Program-made: the position numbers and the translations under genes | The notes under the pieces: generated by a model | Seen by the model: the letters and a program-made list of their open reading frames with translations, nothing else | Told to the model about the DNA's origin: nothing | Databases searched by the model: none | DNA from: Tragulus kanchil | Lineage: Eukaryota > Chordata > Mammalia > Artiodactyla > Tragulidae | Length of the DNA stretch: 64,000 nt | Direction of reading: 5' to 3' | Assembly: GCA_022376925.1 (NCBI GenBank) | Contig: JAIOJX010000025.1 | Coordinates: 9,765,141 to 9,829,140 of the forward strand | In this document: positions 11,565 through 23,955 of the stretch, piece after piece | Numbering within the stretch: position 1 is the first letter of the stretch | Layout: every line of letters begins with the position of its first letter

Positions 11565-11740
11565 TTACACATTACCTCCTACAATCCATGACTGCTAATG
11601 TGGGAGAGAAACACTTTTACATTCATTTTGGAATTTAAAGAACATAAATAGTTATTTTCTGATGAGACTCAGAGAATTCAGACCCTTGGTCTAGGACACA
11701 TAATTAGTGAGAGGAAGGATTGGAACAAGAACACAAAAAT
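11565..11740 (-). mobile_element. Probable MIR fragment, antisense
   Basis: The segment from 'ACACATTACCTCCTACAATC' through 'GATGAGACTCAGAG' to 'CTAGGACACATAATTAGTGA' follows the complement order of MIR. Repeated at about 12660-12830. Confidence 0.55.
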
Positions 11741-11929
11741 GTGTGATAGGAAACATTCATTTTCTTAGCTAATACTAGTATCTTCATATCCATTTTCTCC
11801 TGGCCTGATTCTAATGATATACAGTAATGCTTTCCAACCTCTTTCCTTGTTTTTTATGATAACTGAGATTGGAGTTTTTTTTTTTTAGATAACTTATCTA
11901 AAGGTTATCTTAATAACTTTATTTTCTTT

Positions 11930-12272
11930 GATTTTATTTATTTTTAATTTTGGTTGTGCTGTGTCTTCATTGCTGTGTGGGCTTTTCTCTAGTTGTGGAG
12001 AGTGGGGCTATTCGTGTTTGCAGTGTGTGGATTTCTCATTATGGTGGCTTCTCTTGTGATGGAGCACAAACTCTAGGCTAAGGGGACTTCATTAGTTGTG
12101 GCAGGTGGGTGGTAGTGGTTCCCAGGCTCTGGAGCACAGGCTCAGTAGTTGTGGTGCACATGCTTCGTTGCTCTGTGGCATGTGGGATCTTCTTGGACCA
12201 GGGATCAAACTATGTCTTCTTCACTGGCAGATGACAATGGCTCATTTAGCTCTGAGCCACGAGGGAAGTCCC
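11930..12272 (-). mobile_element. Old CHR-like SINE, antisense
   Basis: The plus strand starts with an ATTT-rich tail complement, then 'GTGTGGGCTTTTCTCTAG', 'GGAGCACAGGCTCAGTAG', 'GCATGTGGGATCTTCTTGG' and the head complement 'GAGCCACGAGGGAAGTCCC'. Diverged, and a different, commoner subfamily from the CpG-rich SINE. Repeated at about 13021-13364; the 5' head alone is at 14342-14444. Confidence 0.85.
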
Positions 12273-13266
12273 AAACATCTTTTCTTATTTTAAATTTTCC
12301 AGGCTCTGGCTGATGCTGGAAGTTGCTATTTCAGTAATTGATTCTACTGTATTGGATTGAGAATTTTAGGAGGTGTGATCACACAGTGGGTTCTTTACTC
12401 ACCTGATCTAAAAATATAGGACTATTGCCTTTTTAACCTGGAAAGGACTCTAAGGATCAGTGTATTCTTTAAGGCCATAGGGCCCTTCTTTGTGTCTCTA
12501 CCCACTGGACTGCCAGGGAAGCCCTTTATACTGACTTAACTAGTAAGTTGAAAATATTTCTATTAGTTGGACTAAAAGGAAGTAGAGGAAGAAGAAGATT
12601 AGTCAGAGCATTTAGATAGGTCTTGAAGATTTGCTGAGCATTATACTGATACATTTTGTTTTACACATTACCTCCTACAATCCATGACTGCTAATGTGGG
12701 AGAGAAACACTTTTACATTCATTTTGGAATTTAAAGAACATAAATAGTTATTTTCTGATGAGACTCAGAGAATTCAGACCCTTGGTCTAGGACACATAAT
12801 TAGTGAGAGGAAGGATTGGAACAAGAACACAAAAATGTGTGATAGGAAACATTCATTTTCTTAGCTAATACTAGTATCTTCATATCCATTTTCTCCTGGC
12901 CTGATTCTAATGATATACAGTAATGCTTTCCAACCTCTTTCCTTGTTTTTTATGATAACTGAGATTGGAGTTTTTTTTTTAGATAACTTATCTAAAGGTT
13001 ATCTTAATAACTTTATTTTCTTTGATTTTATTTATTTTTAATTTTGGTTGTGCTGTGTCTTCATTGCTGTGTGGGCTTTTCTCTAGTTGTGGAGAGTGGG
13101 GCTATTCGTGTTTGCAGTGTGTGGATTTCTCATTATGGTGGCTTCTCTTGTGATGGAGCACAAACTCTAGGCTAAGGGGACTTCATTAGTTGTGGCAGGT
13201 GGGTGGTAGTGGTTCCCAGGCTCTGGAGCACAGGCTCAGTAGTTGTGGTGCACATGCTTCGTTGCT

Positions 13267-15421
13267 CTGTGGCATGTGGGATCTTCTTGGACCAGGGATC
13301 AAACTATGTCTTCTTCACTGGCAGATGACAATGGCTCATTTAGCTCTGAGCCACGAGGGAAGTCCCAAACATCTTTTCTTATTTTAAATTTTCCAGGCTC
13401 TGGCTGATGCTGGAAGTTGCTATTTCAGTAATTGATTCTACTGTATTGGATTGAGAATTTTAGGAGGTGTGATCACACAGTGGGTTCTTTACTCACCTGA
13501 TCTAAAAATATAGGACTATTGCCTTTTTAACCTGGAAAGGACTCTAAGGATCAGTGTATTCTTTAAGGCCATAGGGCTTCTTTGTGTCTCAAAAAATACC
13601 CAATTAAAAACTGGTGTGAAAATAAGGAGTCAAAAGTCTTTCTTCTCAATATAGATCTAAAAACATCACCTTATTGTTATTATCAATAGTATAGAAATAC
13701 AGTATTATATTGCGTTTGTAGGCATGCTGGCCAATGCAGTTACTTGTTTGTTGTATCTTATATGAGGTAACAGTGAGTATTATATTTTTTTTCTTTACCA
13801 CATCTTATTTTCTTCCAAATGAAATATGACTCAGCCAATTCTAGTCAAGTAATGCCTCCATTGTAATAATTTACAATATTAAAGACAATTCCCCACCATC
13901 ATGGTATAGAATGTAATACTAAGTATTTCTGAAATGCTACCCGTGGAGAAAAATACTGATGGTTGCAGAAAGATATCATCAGAGACTGGGCCAAATTAAC
14001 CAACACAGTAATTTCCTTCTGAATGCAAACATCCTTCACTTAAAAGAAAGATCTATTTCCTACTGTTATAAACATATCCTTCCCTAGAGCAGGCTTGATA
14101 ATTAATGCCACATATTCATGGTGAGAAATGTGTATGAGTTCAGTCTTAAATGCTCTCATGCATTTTAGATGTCAATAAAATGAATAGTCTTTATTATTTC
14201 TGAATGATAACTTGTTCCTGGACACTGCTATTTTGCAGGAGACGATGACTACATTGGCCCATAATGAAATATTACAGGAACAGGCCTTAAGCATTTGTAA
14301 GACACCCTTAGCTCTGAATCAATGCAGTCAGAGCAACATATCTGTGGCATGTGGGATCTTCTTGGGACCCCAGGGATCAAACTATGTCTTCTTCACTGGC
14401 AGATGACAATGGCTCATTTAGCTCTGAGCCACGAGGGAAGTCCCAAACATCTTTTCTTATTTTAAATTTTCCAGGCTCTGGCTGATGCTGGAAGTTGCTA
14501 TTTCAGTAATTGATTCTACTGTATTGGATTGAGAATTTTAGGAGGTGTGATCACACAGTGGGTTCTTTACTCACCTGATCTAAAAATATAGGACTATTGC
14601 CTTTTTAACCTGGAAAGGACTCTAAGGATCAGTGTATTCTTTAAGGCCATAGGGCTTCTTTGTGTCTCAAAAAATACCCAATTAAAAACTGGTGTGAAAA
14701 TAAGGAGTCAAAAGTCTTTCTTCTCAATATAGATCTAAAAACATCACCTTATTGTTATTATCAATAGTATAGAAATACAGTATTATATTGCGTTTGTAGG
14801 CATGCTGGCCAATGCAGTTACTTGTTTGTTGTATCTTATATGAGGTAACAGTGAGTATTATATTTTTTTTCTTTACCACATCTTATTTTCTTCCAAATGA
14901 AATATGACTCAGCCAATTCTAGTCAAGTAATGCCTCCATTGTAATAATTTACAATATTAAAGACAATTCCCTACCATCATGGTATAGAATGTAATACTAA
15001 GTATTTCTGAAATGCTACCCGTGGAGAAAAATACTGATGGTTGCAGAAAGATATCATCAGAGACTGGGCCAAATTAACCAACACAGTAATTTCCTTCTGA
15101 ATGCAAACATCCTTCACTTAAAAGAAAGATCTATTTCCTACTGTTATAAACATATCCTTCCCTAGAGCAGGCTTGATAATTAATGCCACATATTCATGGT
15201 GAGAAATGTGTATGAGTTCAGTCTTAAATGCTCTCATGCATTTTAGATGTCAATAAAATGAATAGTCTTTATTATTTCTGAATGATAACTTGTTCCTGGA
15301 CACTGCTATTTTGCAGGAGACGATGACTACATTGGCCCATAATGAAATATTACAGGAACAGGCCTTAAGCATTTGTAAGACACACCCTTAGCTCTGAATC
15401 AATGCAGTCAGAGCAACATAT
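13267..15421. repeat. Direct duplication 6 (offset 1075-1080)
   Basis: Copy 1 is 13267-14341 and copy 2 is 14342-15421, joined without filler. The start of copy 2 has extra bases ('TTGGGACCCCAGGG' against 'TTGGACCAGGG'), and an AC dinucleotide differs near 14312/15381. The SINE head therefore occurs three times (12174, 13267, 14342). Confidence 0.95.
13591..14341. other. Unique AT-rich DNA
   Basis: No gene or repeat recognised. Repeated at about 14669-15421. Confidence 0.6.
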
Positions 15422-16264
15422 AAGGGCACAAGGTACATGCTTGAGGAAATCCAACCCCTGCCCTTGCTTCCACTTACATTCTCATAAATCAGTCAAGGTG
15501 AATATCCTAAACTCAGTTAGAAGGAAAAAAAAAATTTAAAGACAATGTTCCTCTTTCTTTGGCTTGCAAGACCAGGTCCTCTATCCATGGTCACCCCTGC
15601 TTTCTAGACACAGCTTTTGTTTGTTTTTCAGAAAGTCTCCAAGGGCTTGACTTCTGCGGGCGAATTTGTTACATATTACGAGAGATGGACATGTATTCTT
15701 ACTCCATGGCACATTAAAAACATGAGGCTGGCACAATAGGTATGGGTACGAGCAGTTAGTTTGTGTGATGGAAAGAATTATCTATAGAATAGAAAAGTAA
15801 AATAGGACTACTGATTTCATTTCCAACATATGAAGAGCTTGGAAGTGGTTCCTCCTGTCTTTATAATGATGAAGTGAAATGCATTTAAAAGTGGTGACTT
15901 TCCATGGGCCCATCAGAGATGCAGGGCAAGCTCCCACTTTGAATTTTGGTGAGATGGGAAAATCCAGAGTCAAAGCTGAGATCTACTCTCCTGAAGTGAA
16001 AGCTGTTGGAGCCATAATATGGGAGGGACACTTAAAGTGTGATTTTGAGGAAATGCTGGAGGCTGAATATGAACTAGGATGAGAGCGAGGAACATGTGGA
16101 GTTGCAGCTTTATGGGTCTTTGGTAAGCTTTAAACCCCTGGAACCCAACTCGTCTCATGGGAAAGATCCAAGAAAGATCCTCTGGCATGGAAAGAGGAAG
16201 AGTAATCATGGTGAAATAGTCCTAGAGACTTGTCCATAAAAAAGGCATATGCTTGAGGAGAAAA
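15422..16264. other. Unique non-coding DNA
   Basis: No family recognised. Overlapping short open frames on both strands at 15782-16209 recur identically at 16874-17301 because of duplication 7. They have no domain or codon pattern that supports a gene. Confidence 0.6.
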
Positions 16265-16265
16265 G

Positions 16266-16423
16266 AGTCGGTCAGTTGTGTCCCACTTTTTCCAACCCCG
16301 TGCATTGTAGCCCGTCAGGCTCCTCTGTCCATGGGATTCTCCAGGCAAGAATCTGGAGTAGGCAACCATTCCCTTCTCCAGGGGATCTTCCCAATCCGAT
16401 AGGGGAACCAAAAGTTCCTGGAC
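16266..16423 (-). mobile_element. Bov-tA SINE ending in junction filler
   Basis: Same insertion as 17358-17549. It is accurate to 16397 and then degenerates into the filler of duplication 7. Confidence 0.85.
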
Positions 16424-17357
16424 TTGGCCCATAATGAAATATTACAGGAACAGGCCTTAAGCATTTGTAAGACACACCCTTAGCTCTGAATCAATGCAGT
16501 CAGAGCAACATATAAGGGCACAAGGTACATGCTTGAGGAAATCCAACCCCTGCCCTTGCTTCCACTTACATTCTCATAAATCAGTCAAGGTGAATATCCT
16601 AAACTCAGTTAGAAGGAAAAAAAAAATTTAAAGACAATGTTCCTCTTTCTTTGGCTTGCAAGACCAGGTCCTCTATCCATGGTCACCCCTGCTTTCTAGA
16701 CACAGCTTTTGTTTGTTTTTCAGAAAGTCTCCAAGGGCTTGACTTCTGCGGGCGAATTTGTTACATATTACGAGAGATGGACATGTATTCTTACTCCATG
16801 GCACATTAAAAACATGAGGCTGGCACAATAGGTATGGGTACGAGCAGTTAGTTTGTGTGATGGAAAGAATTATCTATAGAATAGAAAAGTAAAATAGGAC
16901 TACTGATTTCATTTCCAACATATGAAGAGCTTGGAAGTGGTTCCTCCTGTCTTTATAATGATGAAGTGAAATGCATTTAAAAGTGGTGACTTTCCATGGG
17001 CCCATCAGAGATGCAGGGCAAGCTCCCACTTTGAATTTTGGTGAGATGGGAAAATCCAGAGTCAAAGCTGAGATCTACTCTCCTGAAGTGAAAGCTGTTG
17101 GAGCCATAATATGGGAGGGACACTTAAAGTGTGATTTTGAGGAAATGCTGGAGGCTGAATATGAACTAGGATGAGAGCGAGGAACATGTGGAGTTGCAGC
17201 TTTATGGGTCTTTGGTAAGCTTTAAACCCCTGGAACCCAACTCGTCTCATGGGAAAGATCCAAGAAAGATCCTCTGGCATGGAAAGAGGAAGAGTAATCA
17301 TGGTGAAATAGTCCTAGAGACTTGTCCATAAAAAAGGCATATGCTTGAGGAGAAAAG

Positions 17358-17549
17358 AGTCGGTCAGTTGTGTCCCACTTTTTCCAACCCCGTGCATTGT
17401 AGCCCGTCAGGCTCCTCTGTCCATGGGATTCTCCAGGCAAGAATCTGGAGTAGGCAACCATTCCCTTCTCCAGGGGATCTTCCCAATCCAGGAATAGAAC
17501 CCAAGTCTCCTGCACTGTGGATTTCTTTACTGTCTAAGCTACAGCTTTA
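17358..17549 (-). mobile_element. Bov-tA SINE, antisense
   Basis: The plus strand shows 'AGAGTCGGTCAGTTGTGTCC', 'TGTAGCCCGTCAGGCTCC', 'CCATGGGATTCTCCAGGC', 'CAGGGGATCTTCCCAATCC' and a diverged head complement. Ruminant-specific SINE. Confidence 0.9.
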
Positions 17550-17769
17550 CCAGAGCCTTTTCCTAAGGGCATCCTTATTCCAGCTAGTTTTTTGGTCTCA
17601 CCTAAGGGGAGAAAAGTTATTCCATAAGAAGCAATCTATACCATGTGAAGGTCACAGCCAAGGGACCTAAGCATGCTAAAAACAGATTTAATTATCAGAT
17701 TACATAATGCTTCCCTTCTCCCACACTTTATCAGCACACTAACCAGGCTCCAATGTAGCGAGAATGGAG

Positions 17770-20700
17770 TATAATGGAAAGAGCTGTAAAATGCAGATTG
17801 TCCCTGAAGACAGTACTCAGGGAAATCCGAAGTCAACAGGGAAGGTAAAAAGGATAATAGAGGATATTGAATTCGCTGGACCCTACATGTATAGCAAACA
17901 TGAGTTCAACAAATCTGGCTTAAAAAATTATAAAACATGCCAAAAAGCAAGAAAAATGCAGTCTAAAGAATTAAAGCAAGAATCAAATTTGAGTGCAGCA
18001 TAGATATTGAAATTATCAGGGTTTAATATAACTATGATTAATAAGTTAAAGATTAAAGGAAGAAGCAGACAATATATATGAATATATAAGTAATGTTAAG
18101 AGAGGGAAAGTCTAGGAAAGAAAAAGGAAGTGTGAGAAATCCAACAAGCAGAGTATCTTTGATGCACTCAACAGTAGATTGGACATACCTGAGTAAAGAG
18201 GTAGTGAGAGCAAAGATAGGTGAATAGAATAAAAGGGTCAATAGAATAAAAATAGATCAATAGTATGTTGAAAGGAAAACGGGGAAAAGATCCAAGGCCA
18301 TCCAAGAACTATGAGACAACTGTGAAAAAACCCCAAAAGCAAAAAACAGCATATGCTTAATTGAAGTACGAGGTAGAGAAAAAAGAAGAAATATATGAAG
18401 TCATAATGGCTGAGAACTATCCAAAATTAATCACAGACCTTAAACCAAGATCTAGGAAGCTCAGAGAATACAAAGAAGGAGGATTACTGCATATCCTCCT
18501 TCAAAAAAGAAAAAATTAAGAAACTGCATTCAGACATATCGTATTCAAGCTGAAGATATTTTTAAAAGAAGTATAACTGATATGCTAAAAGAGGAAAAAA
18601 ATGAAATCATGAAATACTTATCCAAAACTGGAAAGATGTAAAAAGAGGGGACTAAGAAGAAAAAAATAAATGCATAATTAGAATGAGTATGATAGATATT
18701 AATGTTAATAAACACTTTAAATGTTTATATGCATCAATTGAAAAGATAAATTGTTGGACTGAATAAAAAAAATAATTATCTATCAGTAAGATAATGACAG
18801 CAGCTATGGCAAATAATCTTTACAATTTCAGTGACTTAACCTGACAGGAGTTATCTTCTTGCTCAGAAGATATCTTAGTGTCAGGGACCAAGGTCTTCTA
18901 CACAGTGTTGGAGACCAAGGTTTTTCTATTGCATGGCTTCGTCTTCCCAAGTACTTCATAAATTATGTATCCAGGTGATACAAAGGGGAAAGAAAGAGCG
19001 AAGGGTAAGAATTCATAATTCGCGAATTTTTCTCTAAAATAACTTAAGAGAATGACAACTTAATTAAAAGACATTTATGTATTTTTAAAGATAAGGTATT
19101 AACCACTAGGGCTTAGAGGGAAATATCCTATGAACAACAATTTATAGCACTCTGTTATATAAATGTATATTTTAATCCCTAAAATGAAAATGTAGCATTT
19201 TGGATACATTTGCCAAAGAGAACTTGCGATTTAAATAAACATGGAAGAAACACTCTTGAATCATGTTTAAAAATATTCTTTGGACAATTTTTAGAAACCA
19301 GTTTTAATAATTTTTTAAAAAATTTTACAAAATAGTTTTATTTTAAATGTTAAAAAATGGACCAATTTGGTAAATGTCTAAACTTAAATTGTTTTAAATG
19401 AAAATGCTGTTCTAAAATACCTACCTCTCTTCTAAGTTTATGACCCCTTGTTTCCATTTAGTTACCACATATTTCCGTGTGATTGGTCTAGAAGATGATT
19501 ACATTCACATGTCTTAAATTTAAAATGAAAGAACACATCAGGGTCTCCACTAATCGATATTGTAAAGAAACCAAGATCTAGGAAGCTCAGAGAATACAAA
19601 GAAGGAGGATTACTGCATATCCTCCTTCAAAAAAGAAAAAATTAAGAAACTGCATTCAGACATATCGTATTCAAGCTGAAGATATTTTTAAAAGAAGTAT
19701 AACTGATATGCTAAAAGAGGAAAAAAATGAAATCATGAAATACTTATCCAAAACTGGAAAGATGTAAAAAGAGGGGACTAAGAAGAAAAAAATAAATGCA
19801 TAATTAGAATGAGTATGATAGATATTAATGTTAATAAACACTTTAAATGTTTATATGCATCAATTGAAAAGATAAATTGTTGGACTGAATAAAAAAAATA
19901 ATTATCTATCAGTAAGATAATGACAGCAGCTATGGCAAATAATCTTTACAATTTCAGTGACTTAACCTGACAGGAGTTATCTTCTTGCTCAGAAGATATC
20001 TTAGTGTCAGGGACCAAGGTCTTCTACACAGTGTTGGAGACCAAGGTTTTTCTATTGCATGGCTTCGTCTTCCCAAGTACTTCATAAATTATGTATCCAG
20101 GTGATACAAAGGGGAAAGAAAGAGCGAAGGGTAAGAATTCATAATTCGCGAATTTTTCTCTAAAATAACTTAAGAGAATGACAACTTAATTAAAAGACAT
20201 TTATGTATTTTTAAAGATAAGGTATTAACCACTAGGGCTTAGAGGGAAATATCCTATGAACAACAATTTATAGCACTCTGTTATATAAATGTATATTTTA
20301 ATCCCTAAAATGAAAATGTAGCATTTTGGATACATTTGCCAAAGAGAACTTGCGATTTAAATAAACATGGAAGAAACACTCTTGAATCATGTTTAAAAAT
20401 ATTCTTTGGACAATTTTTAGAAACCAGTTTTAATAATTTTTTAAAAAATTTTACAAAATAGTTTTATTTTAAATGTTAAAAAATGGACCAATTTGGTAAA
20501 TGTCTAAACTTAAATTGTTTTAAATGAAAATGCTGTTCTAAAATACCTACCTCTCTTCTAAGTTTATGACCCCTTGTTTCCATTTAGTTACCACATATTT
20601 CCGTGTGATTGGTCTAGAAGATGATTACATTCACATGTCTTAAATTTAAAATGAAAGAACACATCAGGGTCTCCACTAATCGATATTGTAAAGAAAGAAT

Positions 20701-21500
20701 GAAGATAATTCAATAAATTCATTAGATATTAGCAAAGGAGAAGAAACAAACAAAAATGACACAACACAAAACGATCAAGTGATCCAAGTGTATTAAACAT
20801 CTCAGTAGATGTAAACCAATTAATCATATGACCAGTTAAAGCACAGACTTTCTATTTTTAATTTATGTACTTCTTTGTGAGAAATGGCAAAATAGCGAAC
20901 AGAAAGGCTGAAAGTAAGCAAATGGAAAAGCATTTTAGTCAAATACTACATTAATATCACAACAAATAAACTTGAAACCAAAAAGAGATTGCTAGAGATA
21001 AAGAGGATCATTTTTTAAAGGATAAATCTATTTCCTGAGAATATGTAGCAGTTTCAACCTGTGTGAAACTAACAAGACATCCCCAAATCCATGAGGCAAA
21101 ATTGAAATAATTTCAAGATGAAATGAACAGATTTATATGGAAGATTTTCATACAACTCTGTGAAGTATTGGAATCAAGCATGTATATAAATTTAATATAC
21201 ATACAGACAGACTGAATAATACAATGAACACATTTGGTCTAATGTATATTTAGAAAATCTCTCACCCAGCAATACAGAGTAGAGAGATCATTTTTCAAAC
21301 ACTCATAAAACTAATACAAAAACTGACCCTAGACCAGGCTACAGAGCCAATCACAACAAACACCAGTGAATACCTAGGATGTTGTCTGATCATTGGCAAT
21401 AGCATTTGACAGCAATATATTTTGAATAGATGGATATCACATATATTTTGAATTTTAAAGCAACACTCTCCAACATATTTATTGAATGTAATAATGAAGT
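17770..21500 (+). mobile_element. Decayed L1 fragments, sense (low confidence)
   Basis: A-rich sequence resembles a heavily mutated sense L1. Around 18360-18620 are degraded ORF1-like phrases ('GAAGTCATAATGGCTGAGAA', 'GGAAGCTCAGAGAATAC'). Around 18650-18770 is an inter-ORF-like stretch. Around 21010-21400 are endonuclease-region-like phrases. No frame is preserved. The central part (about 18780-19560) may be a different inserted repeat I cannot name. Duplication 8 repeats 18442-19567. Confidence 0.5.
18442..20696. repeat. Direct duplication 8 (offset 1126)
   Basis: Copy 1 is 18442 to about 19567 and copy 2 is 19568-20696, joined at a shared 'AAA' with no filler. The copies are essentially identical. 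Confidence 0.95.
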
Positions 21501-21559
21501 TTAGATGATGATGAAGGTGGCAGGTAATTTCAGTGGAGGGCTTGGGATGGGTTGTGTAC

Positions 21560-21725
21560 TATACCTTGTGCACTGTATACACATCATAAAACCTTAGCAG
21601 TAGGTTCTACTGCTGTTCTTATTATTCTGCTGGTAAGGAAATTAAAGCATAGCTCTAATGAAGGATGGAGCCAAGATTGAAAGCCCAGATAATTTGACTT
21701 CAGTTACTACGCTTTAGACCATGAC
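21560..21725 (-). mobile_element. MIR SINE, antisense
   Basis: Complement order of MIR: 'TTCTACTGCTGTTCTTATTA', then 'GGTAAGGAAATTAAAGCA', 'GGAGCCAAGATTGAAAGCCC' and 'CTACGCTTTAGACCATGAC'. The end is repeated at 22833 by duplication 9. Confidence 0.75.
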
Positions 21726-23955
21726 AAAGTGAAGAAATTTAAATGAAAGTTAGAATTAAGCAACAGGGAAACACTACATATCAAAACTCATGGAAGGCAG
21801 CTAAATGGCATGTAGGGAGTTTTATCTTAAGTTCATATAATTGTACTGGAGACACATTGAAAATTAGTGTTTTTTCTATGAGTTCAGCACTAAAAGAAAG
21901 AGAAAGCAAAGTACATTCAAGAAGTAAACTCAGGATATAAACTCAGGAAATAAAAAGGACAGAACAAAAACATTCATTAAATATAAGAAGCATAGACCTA
22001 AAGTCTTTTTCTTTAAGGAAATTCTTCTGACAAAACTGAATTTTAAGAAGGCAGTACAAATATTATTAATTAAAAAGGACCATGAGTATATGTAAACATA
22101 ACTATTAAAAATAAAGATTAGAATATTAAAAATTTTATACAAATACTTGAGTGAACTAGCCAATTTTACAAAAGACTGTATGACACCAAAATTGTCAGAA
22201 AAGAAATTTAAAAAGGAATCAGTCTAAAACCATTGTCACTTACTTGGTAAGACAGGAATCTCCTCACAAAATGAGACAATTTTTAAGTATAGGTTTCACT
22301 AAATTTTCAAAGGATAGATAATGTCTAGTTTGGACACACTTTCAAGGAATACAGAAGTTTTCCAACTTACCAAAAGATATCAGAGACAGATAGAGAGGAA
22401 GAAGTAAATATAGTATGGGCCAATGTCTTTTGTAAGCAGAAATGCAAAACTCAAAGGAAACAGTAACACAACAAATATTATCTATTTCTATAAAATAAAT
22501 AACATCTAATTTTCAAAATGTACAGATGACTGTTTTATAATTGACACACTTAACTTGTTTTCAGTAACAAAGTTGCATAATGATGAAAACATTGCCAGAC
22601 ATCTGTTTTCAAAATTTTGTCTTGATAGCAGGAATTATTTTCCAAAACAATGATTTTCTCACTTCTTATTCAAAATACCTCTTTTACATTGGGACATATT
22701 AAGGGTGTGTATGTGTTTAAATACTGCTAAGCAAGCATTTTTAATCATAGAAACATTCAGAAATTTGGAACAGCTTTATTTTTCTTTTTAAATAGGAGAA
22801 AACCATGTAACTCATCTTCAAATGAAGCTCCAAGTTACTACGCTTTAGACCATGACAAAGTGAAGAAATTTAAATGAAAGTTAGAATTAAGCAACAGGGA
22901 AACACTACATATCAAAACTCATGGAAGGCAGCTAAATGGCATGTAGGGAGTTTTATCTTAAGTTCATATAATTGTACTGGAGACACATTGAAAATTAGTG
23001 TTTTTTCTATGAGTTCAGCACTAAAAGAAAGAGAAAGCAAAGTACATTCAAGAAGTAAACTCAGGATATAAACTCAGGAAATAAAAAGGACAGAACAAAA
23101 ACATTCATTAAATATAAGAAGCATAGACCTAAAGTCTTTTTCTTTAAGGAAATTCTTCTGACAAAACTGAATTTTAAGAAGGCAGTACAAATATTATTAA
23201 TTAAAAAGGACCATGAGTATATGTAAACATAACTATTAAAAATAAAGATTAGAATATTAAAAATTTTATACAAATACTTGAGTGAACTAGCCAATTTTAC
23301 AAAAGACTGTATGACACCAAAATTGTCAGAAAAGAAATTTAAAAAGGAATCAGTCTAAAACCATTGTCACTTACTTGGTAAGACAGGAATCTCCTCACAA
23401 AATGAGACAATTTTTAAGTATAGGTTTCACTAAATTTTCAAAGGATAGATAATGTCTAGTTTGGACACACTTTCAAGGAATACAGAAGTTTTCCAACTTA
23501 CCAAAAGATATCAGAGACAGATAGAGAGGAAGAAGTAAATATAGTATGGGCCAATGTCTTTTGTAAGCAGAAATGCAAAACTCAAAGGAAACAGTAACAC
23601 AACAAATATTATCTATTTCTATAAAATAAATAACATCTAATTTTCAAAATGTACAGATGACTGTTTTATAATTGACACACTTAACTTGTTTTCAGTAACA
23701 AAGTTGCATAATGATGAAAACATTGCCAGACATCTGTTTTCAAAATTTTGTCTTGATAGCAGGAATTATTTTCCAAAACAATGATTTTCTCACTTCTTAT
23801 TCAAAATACCTCTTTTACATTGGGACATATTAAGGGTGTGTATGTGTTTAAATACTGCTAAGCAAGCATTTTTAATCATAGAAACATTCAGAAATTTGGA
23901 ACAGCTTTATTTTTCTTTTTAAATAGGAGAAAAACATGTAACTCATCTTCAAATG
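21702..23955. repeat. Direct duplication 9 (offset 1131)
   Basis: Copy 1 is 21702-22824 and copy 2 is 22833-23955. The 8-base filler resembles the true continuation 'CTCCAAC'. One A-run differs by a base near 22800/23930. Confidence 0.96.
21726..22824. other. AT-rich DNA, nothing recognised
   Basis: Roughly 70% A+T by eye. Short open frames on both strands are what such composition yields. Repeated at 22857-23955. Confidence 0.55.

Larger units (their letters stand above)
11398..13590. repeat. Direct duplication 5 (offset 1098-1094)
   Basis: Copy 1 runs 11398 to about 12495 and copy 2 is 12496-13590, joined with little or no filler at a shared 'CTCT'. The copies differ by short indels, including T-run length near 11877/12971. 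Confidence 0.93.
15332..17489. repeat. Direct duplication 7 (offset 1092)
   Basis: Copy 1 is 15332-16397 and copy 2 is 16424-17489. Filler 16398-16423 ends 'AACCAAAAGTTCCTGGAC', a corrupted version of 'AACCCAAGTCTCCTGCAC', the real continuation after 17489. This is one of the clearest signs that fillers are error-rich sequence ends. Confidence 0.97.
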
